A stretch of 64,000 bases of DNA. Origin: an uncultured Opitutales bacterium. Lineage in GTDB: Bacteria; Verrucomicrobiota; Verrucomicrobiia; Opitutales; Intestinicryptomonadaceae. Below the pieces are notes generated by a model. The model ran no database searches and had not been told where the DNA came from. It saw nothing but the letters and a program-made list of their open reading frames with translations. Location: NCBI GenBank assembly GCA_900548275.1, contig URJY01000004.1, forward strand, positions 1 through 64,000, read 5' to 3'. Shown in pieces: positions 1 to 8,462 of the stretch. Numbering within the stretch: position 1 is the stretch's first letter; the number at the start of each line of letters is the position of its first letter. A program made the position numbers and the translations under genes.

Positions 1-28
1 GGGTTTTACTTTTCCGAAAAGATTTACG

Positions 29-115
<87 letters not shown>

Positions 116-203
116 TTGTTTTAAAAGCCTTTTACGTTATTTTTTTCGGCGTCTCTGTCAATACTTTTTTTATCTTTTCTTTCTCCGATTTTAGAGGTTT
201 TTC

Positions 204-758
204 CTATCTCGTTATTATTGAAAGCCATTTCCCGATTTTTTCCCTGCAGTCGGGCGGCATTATCGACGGGGTTTCCGCCACGGAATCCAGCTCCTTTATC
301 GTGCGCTTGGCTATTTCGCGGATTGCGGCTCTATAATCGCGCCCGTTTTTTGCGTAGATTTCCCCCGCGTTCAGAATCAGTGTGCGGGTTCGCGGGTAGA
401 ACGAGCTCATCAAGTTCCACGGTGGGCATTCGTCGAAGTCCGCGCAATCGCCGCCGCCCCGAAAATCCGTTCGCAGCAGCACGGCGGGTTTGTCGGCGAA
501 TTTGGCGAACATATATTCCACAACTGTTCCGCTGTCGAGTTCGGTTCCGTCGTAATTGAACAATGCGGCGTCGCACGAAAGCAAAGCGTCGATATCGGCG
601 TTGCGGATATCCTTCGGATGTTTGCCGCGCGATTCGAAATTCTGCGGCAAAATGCACTCATATTTCCCGCCCGACGCCTCCCCTATTGCCTCCGCGAGCA
701 ATGCGTTGCCCGCAAGTTCCTTGTGGTCGAAAAGTCCCCCTGCGAAGTAAATTTTCAT
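204..758 (-). CDS. Nucleoside 2-deoxyribosyltransferase family protein
   Basis: This 184-residue cytosolic protein starts with MKIYFAGGLF and has the family's D..D...D layout followed by DSGTVVEYMFA. Glu81 sits where the nucleophilic glutamate of nucleoside 2'-deoxyribosyltransferases lies (PF05014). Such enzymes exchange or hydrolyse the base of deoxynucleosides in salvage or sanitation. Length is typical of the family. The ATG lies 3 bp after the stop of the MFS transporter, so the two are probably co-transcribed, and the transporter may bring in a nucleoside or related compound. That link is inference. Substrate cannot be read from the sequence, and a DNPH1-like hydrolase is the main alternative. 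Confidence 0.75.
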   Translation of the reverse strand: MKIYFAGGLFDHKELAGNALLAEAIGEASGGKYECILPQNFESRGKHPKDIRNADIDALLSCDAALFNYDGTELDSGTVVEYMFAKFADKPAVLLRTDFRGGGDCADFDECPPWNLMSSFYPRTRTLILNAGEIYAKNGRDYRAAIREIAKRTIKELDSVAETPSIMPPDCREKIGKWLSIITR

Positions 759-761
759 TGT

Positions 762-1991
762 CTATCGGCGTTGCGATTTCATTGCCTGCAACGTTCTTAC
801 CCGCGGCAGGAAGTATGCGATTCCGCCCAAGAGCGGGAAGAAAGAGCAGAGTCTGTAGACGAACTGGATGTCCGTGTAGTCGGCGATTTTTCCGAGCACG
901 GCGGACGAAATTCCCGCGATGCCGAATGCGAACCCGAAGAATATTCCCGACACAAGTCCGATTTTCATCGGCAGCAGTTCCTGTGCGTACACGAGGATTG
1001 CCGAAAACGCCGACGATATTATCAGACCTATGATTATGCTCAAGACGACCGTCCAGAAAAGGTTGGCGTACGGCATTGCGAGCGCGAACGGCGCAGAACC
1101 CAGAATCGACCACCAAATCACGAGACGCCTGCCGTATTTGTCGCCGATAGGCCCGCCCACGAGCGTCCCGAGTGCCGCCGAGAACAGGAACACGAAAAGC
1201 ATTATCTGCGACGTTTCGACATCCACGCCGAATTTCGACATCAAATAAAATGTATAGTAGTTCGAAAAGCTGACCGTGTAGAAGTTTTTGGAAAAGACAA
1301 GAAACATCAAAATGCCCATCACAAACCAAACCGTCTTTTTCGGCAGCAACGAAACCCCGTCGACCGAAGACGCGGCGGCTGCGGCGGCATTCTCGGCTAC
1401 GAGCCCCGCGCCCGCGCTCCTTATTCTGCGCGAGTACCACAGACATGCGGGGATGAGCGAAATCATCGCCAGCACAGCGAGAACCGCGAACTTAGCCACT
1501 CCCGCTTGGTCGCGCACGAAAAGCGCGGCGAGCAGCGGCCCGAGCGAATAGCCGGTCGAGCCGCCGACCTGAAATATCGACTGCGCCAACCCGCGCTTTC
1601 CGCCCGACGCGAGCGAAGTCAGACGCGACGCCTCGGGGTGCACGACCGAAGAACCTATCCCCGAAATGAAAACGGCTCCCATCAGCGCGTACAGACCGTT
1701 TGCGTACGCTATGCAAATAAGCCCGCTCATCGTGCAGAACAACCCGAACGGCAGAAACCAACCCGCGGGTTTTTTGTCGAACACATAGCCGAATATCGGC
1801 TGCATTATCGACGACGAAATTTGATACGTAAGCGCAATCAGCCCGATTTCGCCGTATGTCAGATTCAAATTGGTTTTCAGCAGAGGATAGATTGCCGAAA
1901 TAATCGACTGCATCGCATCGTTCAGCCCGTGGGTCATACTGAGAGCCGCGAGAATCCCGAAAAGAAATCCGCCTGTACTTTTCTTTAACAT
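762..1991 (-). CDS. MFS transporter, fosmidomycin-resistance (Fsr)-like
   Basis: A 409-residue polytopic membrane protein with about 12 hydrophobic segments. The N-terminal part (SMTHGLNDAMQSIISAIYP, then YQISSSIMQPIFG) resembles the Fsr branch of the major facilitator superfamily. A second-half loop GGPIGDKYGRR matches the conserved MFS loop motif. I chose the ATG at 1991 rather than a TTG 27 bp upstream because the latter adds an unlikely Cys/Arg-rich leader. A G9 homopolymer and a TTGACA motif lie upstream. The gene leads a two-gene operon with the deoxyribosyltransferase. Substrate is unknown, and efflux is the usual role for Fsr relatives. Confidence 0.8.
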   Translation of the reverse strand: MLKKSTGGFLFGILAALSMTHGLNDAMQSIISAIYPLLKTNLNLTYGEIGLIALTYQISSSIMQPIFGYVFDKKPAGWFLPFGLFCTMSGLICIAYANGLYALMGAVFISGIGSSVVHPEASRLTSLASGGKRGLAQSIFQVGGSTGYSLGPLLAALFVRDQAGVAKFAVLAVLAMISLIPACLWYSRRIRSAGAGLVAENAAAAAASSVDGVSLLPKKTVWFVMGILMFLVFSKNFYTVSFSNYYTFYLMSKFGVDVETSQIMLFVFLFSAALGTLVGGPIGDKYGRRLVIWWSILGSAPFALAMPYANLFWTVVLSIIIGLIISSAFSAILVYAQELLPMKIGLVSGIFFGFAFGIAGISSAVLGKIADYTDIQFVYRLCSFFPLLGGIAYFLPRVRTLQAMKSQRR

Positions 1992-2063
1992 TCCGACATT
2001 GTCGAATCGGCAAAACAAAGTTCAAGTAAAATTTGCAGGGCGACCATCGGGGGCGATTTCCGT

Positions 2064-2141
2064 CCCCCCCCCACCCTGTCAACGCCCAAAGATTCGCCAG
2101 AATATAATTGCAAGAATAAGCTATATTTCGGGTTGACAGGG
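2064..2141. promoter_or_regulatory. Divergent promoter region with C9/G9 tract and inverted TTGACAGGG
   Basis: The divergent gap between the transporter and the isomerase-like gene carries a perfect 10-bp inverted repeat: GTTGACAGGG at 2132-2141, and its complement at 2074-2083. Each arm contains a consensus -35 hexamer pointing toward its own gene. A run of nine C (2064-2072, nine G on the minus strand) lies in the spacer just after the minus-strand -35. The reading as divergent promoters is inference. Confidence 0.4.
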
Positions 2142-2161
2142 GAAATTCGGTTGGCTAACTT
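2133..2161 (+). promoter_or_regulatory. Candidate sigma-70 promoter of the isomerase-like gene
   Basis: TTGACA at 2133-2138 is followed after 17 bp by TAACTT (2156-2161, 3 of 6 to consensus). The ATG lies at 2210. The -35 is perfect but the -10 is weak. Confidence 0.35.
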
Positions 2162-2209
2162 TATACCGAAAAAACCCAAATATTTCAACTCATAACAAAA
2201 ACGTATAAA

Positions 2210-3736
2210 ATGAAAAAACTGATAGCTATCATACTTCTGTTCGCGTCGGTTGCGGCTACCGCGGCGGAAACAAACAAAACTGTCCCACGCCGCAAACCGC
2301 TTACCGCAAATGTCGGCGTGGTCGGCGTCGGACTCGACACCTACTGGAAGCAGTTCGACGGATTGCGCGATGTAATGCTCGACAAGCTCGCCACGTTCAA
2401 GGCAAAGGTCGATAAAAACGGCGTCAAAACCTTCGATTTCGGGCTCGTCGACAATGCCGTCGAAGCCCGCAAGGCTCTCGAAAAAATGCGCGCCGCCGAC
2501 TTGGACATCCTCTTTGTCGATATGGTCACATATGCGACCTCTTCGACCTTTATGCCGATTGCGCGCGAGCTGAAAATTCCGATTGTCCTCGTCGCGCTTC
2601 AGCCCTCCGATGCGATGCCCTACAAAAAGGCGACGACTTTCATTCAGCTCTGCAATGACGACATCTGCGCCGTGCCCGAATTTACCGACGTCGCGATACG
2701 CCTCGGCAACCCCGTCGCCGACGTAATCATCGGCAAGCGCAACGGCGACGCACTCGCCGACGGCGAAATCGCCAAGTGGTGCAATGTTGCGAAAGTTTTG
2801 CACGACCTGCGCCGCGCCAGAATCGGACTGATGGGGCACGCCCTCGAAAACATGTACGACATGCAGGCCGACCCGACTGCGGTTGCGCGTACGTTCGGCT
2901 GCCACGTGGCACTCTGCGAACCCGACGAAATTCTCAAGCATTTCCTCGAAGAGGACGCACCTGCGGTTGAAGCCATGAAAAAGCGCATACTCTCGTTCTT
3001 CGACACGCCGAACCCCGTTTCCGACCCGATTACCACAAAGCTTACGGATGCCGACCTCGACACCGCCGCGCGCGCTGCGGTCGCGCTCGAAAAGTTTGCG
3101 GCGGAACGCAATCTCGACGGTTTCGCATACTATTACGAAGCGTTGCCCGACACGCAAATGCGCCGTCTGGTTACGAATTTCATCGTCGGCAATTCGCTGC
3201 TTACCGCCGCGGGATTCCCGATGTGCGGCGAGTTCGACATCAAGAACTGCATTGCGATGATGATTATGGACAGGCTCGACATCGGCGGAAGTTTCGCGGA
3301 ATTCCATCCCGTCGATTTCTCGCGCGACACGATTCTGGTAGGGCATGACGGCCCCCACCACATCAACATAGCCGACGGCAAACCCGTTTTGCGTTCGCTC
3401 AAGAAGTACCACGGCAAGCCGGGGGCGGGCGCGGGCGTCGAATTTAAAATCAAGGAAGGTCCGATAACGCTGCTTTCAATCGGCGTAAAGGCCGACGGCT
3501 CGTTCAAATTCGTCGTTGCGGAAGGCGAATCGACTGCCGGCGACGTTCCGCCGACGGGCAACACGAACACGCACGGCAAGTTCAAGCCCGACGTGCGCAC
3601 GTTCCTGCGCAAATGGTGTATGGAAGGGCCTACGCACCACTTCGCGCTCGGTATCGGACACCACGCCGACGAAATCTCGAAGGTTGCAAAGGCACTCGGC
3701 ATCGAATGCGTAGTCGTTACCGACCAGCAAAAATAG
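2210..3736 (+). CDS. Exported L-arabinose/L-fucose isomerase-family protein
   Basis: This 508-residue protein begins with a clear Sec signal peptide (MKKLIAIILLFASVAATAA, probable cleavage before Glu20). An isomerase-type fold similar to AraA/FucI follows. The four metal or catalytic positions of AraA appear to have counterparts: Glu341 in CGEFDIK, Glu364 in SFAEF, His379 in GHDGPHH and His476/477 in GPTHHFALG. The length matches AraA (about 500). These enzymes normally isomerise aldoses to ketoses in the cytoplasm, so export is unusual and the substrate is unknown. It is transcribed alone and ends at a strong terminator. Fold assignment is confident, activity is not. Confidence 0.75.
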   Translation: MKKLIAIILLFASVAATAAETNKTVPRRKPLTANVGVVGVGLDTYWKQFDGLRDVMLDKLATFKAKVDKNGVKTFDFGLVDNAVEARKALEKMRAADLDILFVDMVTYATSSTFMPIARELKIPIVLVALQPSDAMPYKKATTFIQLCNDDICAVPEFTDVAIRLGNPVADVIIGKRNGDALADGEIAKWCNVAKVLHDLRRARIGLMGHALENMYDMQADPTAVARTFGCHVALCEPDEILKHFLEEDAPAVEAMKKRILSFFDTPNPVSDPITTKLTDADLDTAARAAVALEKFAAERNLDGFAYYYEALPDTQMRRLVTNFIVGNSLLTAAGFPMCGEFDIKNCIAMMIMDRLDIGGSFAEFHPVDFSRDTILVGHDGPHHINIADGKPVLRSLKKYHGKPGAGAGVEFKIKEGPITLLSIGVKADGSFKFVVAEGESTAGDVPPTGNTNTHGKFKPDVRTFLRKWCMEGPTHHFALGIGHHADEISKVAKALGIECVVVTDQQK

Positions 3737-3765
3737 CGCGTCGATTCAGACAAAAAATACACGAA

Positions 3766-3794
3766 AACGCCGAAGATAAATTCGGCGTTTTTTG
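3766..3794 (+). terminator. Rho-independent terminator after the isomerase-like gene
   Basis: The perfect 8-bp stem ACGCCGAA/TTCGGCGT with a 6-nt loop is followed by a T run. It lies 30 bp after the stop codon. Confidence 0.85.
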
Positions 3795-3858
3795 TTTTCC
3801 GCAATATTGGAAAAAACAAAACAGAAGGAGCGCACAACACAGCACAAAAGTGCGGCTA

Positions 3859-4026
3859 CTATTTTTTCTTGTAGCGGATATTAATGACTGGCTCGCCCAA
3901 GTCCATAGTCAGCAAACGGCGCATACCCCTATCGAGAAAAAACAGGAAATAGATGAATCCAAACAGTACAAACAAACAGATTACAATGCTTAGTATCGTA
4001 GACAAGATTGTCGGTTCGCTTTCCAT
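3859..4026 (-). CDS. Small single-span membrane protein (55 aa)
   Basis: The 55-residue protein starts MESEPTILST, has one strongly hydrophobic helix (about residues 11-31), and ends in a basic tail (RYKKK). The ATG at 4026 is chosen because AGGAGG stands 4 bp upstream, one of the best Shine-Dalgarno sequences in the window. Starting further upstream would place that site inside the coding sequence. The terminator at 4136-4172 separates it from the upstream gene, so it is probably transcribed on its own. I do not recognise a family. Short basic-tailed membrane proteins can be toxins, regulators or assembly factors, but nothing here decides. Confidence 0.7.
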   Translation of the reverse strand: MESEPTILSTILSIVICLFVLFGFIYFLFFLDRGMRRLLTMDLGEPVINIRYKKK

Positions 4027-4135
4027 CGTTCCTCCTTTTCGGTTTTGAGTATCGCACAAAATTTTTATAAATCAACGGAAATCGGCAGGAATAACCGAGC
4101 CGTAGAATGCAAGCACATCTCCCACTCGACACAAA

Positions 4136-4172
4136 AAAAAAGGAGACCGCCGCAATGGGCAGTCTCCTTTTT
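4136..4172. terminator. Bidirectional terminator hairpin
   Basis: AAAAAGGAGAC pairs with GTCTCCTTTTT around a short GCC/GGC extension and a small loop. An A run on one side and a T run on the other allow termination in both directions. On the minus strand it closes the fusion-lipoprotein gene. Confidence 0.8.
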
Positions 4173-4210
4173 GTTCCCGTTTCGAACGGCGAAAATACTG
4201 GTGCCCCGCC

Positions 4211-6259
4211 CTATTTCAGGCAGGAGGAAATATCGTATTTTCCGCGTATGAATTTGCACGAAACGCCGTTCGACTTGCAGATTTTTTCGAACTGTTCGCC
4301 GAATTTTTCCGAGTGCGTTGCGTCGTTTTTTTCGTTCGGATAGAAGAGGAAGAACTCCGTCTTTGTCTTGCGCGCGGCGGCGTCGCCGACAAGGGCGGCG
4401 GGCGAATACTGCGCTATGTATTTTTCGACGGAAGCGCGGTTCTTAAGCCAGTTGTCGAAATCGGAGAAACCGAATGCGTGTGCGCCGTATCCGATTTCGG
4501 GAATCCACGAGCGCATTTGCACAGGGTCGAGCGAAGTCTGCGCCGCATAGGCGGCTACGAACGCAACGTCCGACTTGCCCGAAAGCGCGGCGTACAATGC
4601 GGAACACGCGCCCGCAGAACCGCCCGCCAAGCCGATTTTCGAGGCGTCGATATTCCACTTGTCGGCGTTCGACTTTACGAAATCGACCGCGGCAACCGCG
4701 TCGGCGAGGGGAGCCGAAACGGGCGGGAAAATGTCGGCATCGCTCGCGTCCTGAATGAAGCGGTAGTCGGCGCAGACAACCGCAACCCCGCGCGAAAGCA
4801 GTTCGGAAATTTGCGCGGCAATCAGCCCGTCGACCGTCGAACCCGACGTCCACGCGCCGCCGTGGAAGTAGACTACCGCGGGGGTCTTTGAAGTCGCATT
4901 TTTCGGCAGCCACACGTCGAGCTTCTGTTTGGCGTGCGTTCCGTATGCGATGTTTTCGAACGTGGCGGCGGGCACGGTGCAGAGCTGTTTTGTTGCCATA
5001 TCGCCGAAAACGTACTTGTCGGCGGGCTTGCGTCCGAAGACCGCGGCGACGGCGCGAAGCATAGAGTCGCCCTCGCGCAGGGTGGGAATCAAAAACGAGC
5101 CTTCGGTGTATTCGTTCCAACCGTTAACCAAAACGGCGCGGGGCGATTTTTGCGATTTCTCGGTGAAGGCTTTTGCGTCGCGCAAAAGTTTTTCGAATTT
5201 GTCGCCCGTAACGTTTTTGGCGATTGTCCCGTACGGATATTCCGCCTTCTTCCACGGAAATTCGACGTCGGCGCGGCAGCGCGGCGAGCTGTCCCAGCCG
5301 CTTGTGGCAACGGGAATGAACTTCATCGGCGTGTCGGCGTAGTAGTTCCAAGTGAGCCTGTGCGCGTCCGCCATCTGCGAATATTCGAAGACCCACTGGC
5401 GTTTCGCGGCGTACTTTCTGAAATCGGGAATCGCGCTCGGGTTGACGTTGTAGTTGCAGAGCGAGTCGAACTGCGCGGCAGCGTAGTCGTCGAAGTTCTT
5501 CCTGCCGAAAACCATCCCCGACCAGTGGACGGGCTTGCCGCAGTATTTAATGGAAACGGCGTCCGCCTTTTTCAAAAGCTCCCGCGTTTTTTCCGCGCCG
5601 CCCATATCCTTCATAAAGTTTGCCGCCGCGAATATCGAAAAATACGGCTTTCCGTCGACGTGCCAGTAGTTGGACTTTGTGAAATAGTTCTTTGCGCAGT
5701 ATTCGATGGCGTTCAAAAACTCCTCGGGAGTGCGCGAAAGCGGCTGCAACATCCTTCGCGGCTTGCCGTATTCGGGGCGGAATGCGTCGCGGCGGTCGTG
5801 GTAGCACCACATTATGGCAAACTTCATTTTGTCGCTGTTCGGGGCTTTCAAAAAGCCCTGCTCGAGCGATTCCGACATCGTCTGGATTCCGTCGCCGTAG
5901 AAGTACCAGTCGTACAAGAACACGTCGATGCCGCTGTTAGAGGCAAGCTCAATCTCCTTTGCGAGGTCGTCGGGCGACTTGCCGTCAAGATAGCCCATCA
6001 GCGGCTTCATCGGTTGCCTGTGCCCCTTGAAGCGCGGGACGGCGGTTTTCACAAATTCCCATTCCGTCCAGTTCTTGCCGAACCATTTTTCGCCCTCGGG
6101 GTAGACGTGCCAATGCGGATAGTATATGCAGACAACCTCGGTTTTTTGCGCCGCCTGCGGCTCCTGCGGTTTTTGCTCCGATACGCAGCCCGTTGCTGCA
6201 AACCCGCACGCCAAGACGGCGGACAATGCGGAAATGAATTTGGTAGTTTTTTGTTTCAT
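4211..6259 (-). CDS. Lipoprotein fusing a GH99-like (WbsX) domain to an alpha/beta-hydrolase esterase
   Basis: The 682-residue protein has a lipoprotein signal (FAATGC, lipidated Cys25). Residues about 40-400 match the GH99-like/WbsX family: VVCIYYPHWHVYPEG, FLYDWYFYGDG and VLVNGWNEYTEGSFLIPT. Residues about 430-680 are an esterase of the HSL/carboxylesterase type, with the oxyanion motif YFHGGAW and the nucleophile elbow GGSAG. The usual C-terminal GH motif with the catalytic His is not evident; the protein ends ISSCLK soon after KFIRGKYD, so the esterase may be shortened or altered. A plausible role is removal of acyl groups plus endo-cleavage of an exogenous glycan at the outer membrane. 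The substrate is unknown. Confidence 0.8.
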   Translation of the reverse strand: MKQKTTKFISALSAVLACGFAATGCVSEQKPQEPQAAQKTEVVCIYYPHWHVYPEGEKWFGKNWTEWEFVKTAVPRFKGHRQPMKPLMGYLDGKSPDDLAKEIELASNSGIDVFLYDWYFYGDGIQTMSESLEQGFLKAPNSDKMKFAIMWCYHDRRDAFRPEYGKPRRMLQPLSRTPEEFLNAIEYCAKNYFTKSNYWHVDGKPYFSIFAAANFMKDMGGAEKTRELLKKADAVSIKYCGKPVHWSGMVFGRKNFDDYAAAQFDSLCNYNVNPSAIPDFRKYAAKRQWVFEYSQMADAHRLTWNYYADTPMKFIPVATSGWDSSPRCRADVEFPWKKAEYPYGTIAKNVTGDKFEKLLRDAKAFTEKSQKSPRAVLVNGWNEYTEGSFLIPTLREGDSMLRAVAAVFGRKPADKYVFGDMATKQLCTVPAATFENIAYGTHAKQKLDVWLPKNATSKTPAVVYFHGGAWTSGSTVDGLIAAQISELLSRGVAVVCADYRFIQDASDADIFPPVSAPLADAVAAVDFVKSNADKWNIDASKIGLAGGSAGACSALYAALSGKSDVAFVAAYAAQTSLDPVQMRSWIPEIGYGAHAFGFSDFDNWLKNRASVEKYIAQYSPAALVGDAAARKTKTEFFLFYPNEKNDATHSEKFGEQFEKICKSNGVSCKFIRGKYDISSCLK

Positions 6260-6292
6260 ATTGGGAATGTTTTGTTTCTTGTTGAAAATATT

Positions 6293-6320
6293 CGTTTAAA
6301 AGTCGGCGGTGTTTTGTCAA
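6293..6320 (-). promoter_or_regulatory. Candidate promoter of the GH99-like/esterase gene
   Basis: On the minus strand TTGACA (6320-6315) is followed after 16 bp by TAAACG (6298-6293). The ATG at 6259 lies 33 bp further on. Confidence 0.4.
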
Positions 6321-6488
6321 GAGTAAAACCGATAAACCATCCCGAGCATACAAACATTTTGCCTCGGACAATCGATTTCAAGCAAGAGGGAATCCGACCC
6401 GCTTCGATTTATCCAAAAAATCAAATTAAAAGCCAATAAATCAATAATTGCTTGACCTGTCAACGGGAATCCCTCATACGTTTGAAGT

Positions 6489-7751
6489 ATGAAAACATTT
6501 GCATATTCCATGACGGCGGCACTTGCGTTTTGCCTGCCGCAAATTTCCCCAGCCGAACAAAACGACGTGCTTCGGTATATCGACGGACGCGGAGAAATCA
6601 GGAGCGCGTTGGAATGGAGCCAGACCGCCGCGCCGATGATTATAGACTTTTTCGACTCGCAAATATACGGCGAAATTCCGCCGCGCCCCGATACGGTCAA
6701 GTTCGAGCTGCTCGAATCGTCCGGCGACGCGCTTGACGGCATCGCGGTTCGCAAACAGTACAAAATTACGGTGGGCGGCAAAAAGGGCGAACACTCGTTT
6801 GCGGTTCTCGTATACCTGCCGAAGGGCGGAACGGGGAAAATCCCGACTTTCGTCTGCCCGAATTTCTACGGCAACCACACGTTAACGACCGAAAAGGAGG
6901 TTTTCCTGCCGACGCACTACATTAGGGCGGAAAACAAAAACATATCCCGCGAAAATGCGCGCGGCACAAAGGCGGAGAGAATCCCCGTGAAGGAAATCGT
7001 CGCGCGCGGCTTCGGCATCGCCACATTCTGCTACAACGAGGGATACCCCGACTACATCACAAGAGACGGCGCAAAAGACAGCATATACAAAATTTTCGAC
7101 GACGCCCAGACGCCGCAAAAGACCGCCCTCGCCGCGTGGGCGTGGTGCAATATGCGCGTACTCGACCTGCTCGAAACACTGCCCGAAATCGATGCGAAGA
7201 AAATAGCCGTAGTCGGACACTCGAGGCTCGCAAAAACCGCGTTCATAACGGGCGCGCACGACAAGCGGTTCGCCTACGTCTGCGGAAACAACGGCGGCGC
7301 GAAAACGATAACGCTAATGCCGAACCTGCGCTTCAAATTCTGGTTTTCAAAAAACATAAAAAGATACACAAATACGGCGACCACGGGCGTGTCGCAAAGC
7401 GAACTGAAAAAGGAACGCGACGCCGCGCTCGAAATTCCGCCCGCCGACCAGTGGCACTTGATAGCCTGCATTGCGCCGCGAATGCTCTACATAGCGGGTT
7501 CTTCGGGCGACATCTACGCACAGCCCGACATCCAACGCGAAGCCGCGGCAAAAGTCTCGCCCGCCTATAGACTTTTCGGGGCGAAAAATCTGCCGACCCA
7601 AGCCGACCTGATGTCGGACAAACCGTTCTTCGGCGACATAGGCTTCCACATCAAAGAGGGCCCGCACAGCATAACGCCCTACGACTGGAACAAGTTTATG
7701 GACTACGCAATCGCAAAGGGCTGGAAGCCCTCGACCAAGGCGAAGCGATAG
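6489..7751 (+). CDS. Secreted CE15-like (glucuronoyl esterase/acetylxylan esterase type) hydrolase
   Basis: The 420-residue protein has an N-terminal signal peptide (about residues 1-22, PQISPAEQ). The alpha/beta-hydrolase nucleophile motif VVGHSRLAKTA puts Ser245 in place. The following Arg and Lys mirror the GCSRxGK motif of glucuronoyl esterases, although the canonical Gly is Ala. His393 in KEGPHSITPYDW fits the catalytic histidine. Length suits the family (about 400). CE15 enzymes cut ester bonds between glucuronate side chains of xylan and lignin alcohols. Some bacterial relatives have other targets. It is transcribed divergently from the GH99-like/esterase gene, and both act outside the cytoplasm. 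Confidence 0.75.
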   Translation: MKTFAYSMTAALAFCLPQISPAEQNDVLRYIDGRGEIRSALEWSQTAAPMIIDFFDSQIYGEIPPRPDTVKFELLESSGDALDGIAVRKQYKITVGGKKGEHSFAVLVYLPKGGTGKIPTFVCPNFYGNHTLTTEKEVFLPTHYIRAENKNISRENARGTKAERIPVKEIVARGFGIATFCYNEGYPDYITRDGAKDSIYKIFDDAQTPQKTALAAWAWCNMRVLDLLETLPEIDAKKIAVVGHSRLAKTAFITGAHDKRFAYVCGNNGGAKTITLMPNLRFKFWFSKNIKRYTNTATTGVSQSELKKERDAALEIPPADQWHLIACIAPRMLYIAGSSGDIYAQPDIQREAAAKVSPAYRLFGAKNLPTQADLMSDKPFFGDIGFHIKEGPHSITPYDWNKFMDYAIAKGWKPSTKAKR

Positions 7752-7759
7752 ACAAAGCC

Positions 7760-7789
7760 GAATCCGACAACACAACAGTTGTCGGATTC
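7760..7789. other. Perfect hairpin between convergent genes
   Basis: GAATCCGACAAC pairs with GTTGTCGGATTC (12 bp) around ACAACA. No T run follows on either strand, so it may be a weak or factor-assisted terminator or a 3'-stabilising stem for the convergent flanking genes. Confidence 0.55.
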
Positions 7790-7792
7790 TGA

Positions 7793-8413
7793 CTACGGCA
7801 ACCGCTTTTTTCCCGCTGCGGCAAAGAGCATTGCGCCGACGAGTGCCCCGAGGGTGTCGGCGAGCATGTCCTTTTGCGCGTCCCACACGTCGCCCTGCGA
7901 GCCGAGAAACGCCGCCCCGACCTCCCCGCCGTCGATTTCCGCGTACCCCCACTCTATCAGCTCCCAAAGATTCGCCAGTGCCATAATTGCGACAACCCCG
8001 AATACCGCCGCCGACTTCATCGAATTTACAATCCCGCGACCATGCAGGTATTCCGCCACCGCGTAGGCGTTCAGCCCCACCGCGAAATGTGCGAGTCTGT
8101 CGTAGTGGTTGCGCGAAGCCCCGATTGCGTTTGTTATCCAGTCGAACGGCACGAGTTCGAAAGAATAGTGCGCGCCGACAATTTGCATTGCAACCCACAG
8201 GCAGAATATTGCGTATGCCGTGCGCGAAAACTTGAAGTTTGCGGCGAAGAGCGCGAATACCGCGTATGCCGCAACTGCGGTCGCAGCCTCAACGTACCAG
8301 ATTCCCCTGCCGTACGGCTCGAATGCCGACCACGCGAACAGTACGCACAAGCCCGCCGACAGAAGGCGTCCGAATTTGTCGTTCCAAACGGTATCGAAAA
8401 AAGCGCATTTCAT
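7793..8413 (-). CDS. YjdF-like (DUF2238) inner-membrane protein
   Basis: The 206-residue polytopic protein has about six hydrophobic segments. The conserved polar stretches of the DUF2238/YjdF family are visible: YDRLAHFAVG, ANLWELIEWGYAE and DVWDAQKDMLADTLGA. Length is typical. The acidic and histidine residues inside or near membrane helices suggest metal or small-ligand binding, but no function is established for the family. It stands alone, convergent with the CE15-like gene. Confidence 0.85.
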   Translation of the reverse strand: MKCAFFDTVWNDKFGRLLSAGLCVLFAWSAFEPYGRGIWYVEAATAVAAYAVFALFAANFKFSRTAYAIFCLWVAMQIVGAHYSFELVPFDWITNAIGASRNHYDRLAHFAVGLNAYAVAEYLHGRGIVNSMKSAAVFGVVAIMALANLWELIEWGYAEIDGGEVGAAFLGSQGDVWDAQKDMLADTLGALVGAMLFAAAGKKRLP

Positions 8414-8462
8414 ATTTGCCTATGATAGGCGAAGCGGCGTGCGGTTCAAGTGAAATCGGCAT

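Noticed and set aside
4934..6439. 501-codon plus-strand frame over the GH99-like/esterase gene
   Set aside because: It is a mirror frame of a GC-rich gene; composition is Arg/Val/Phe-rich without domains, and the opposite strand has clear motifs.
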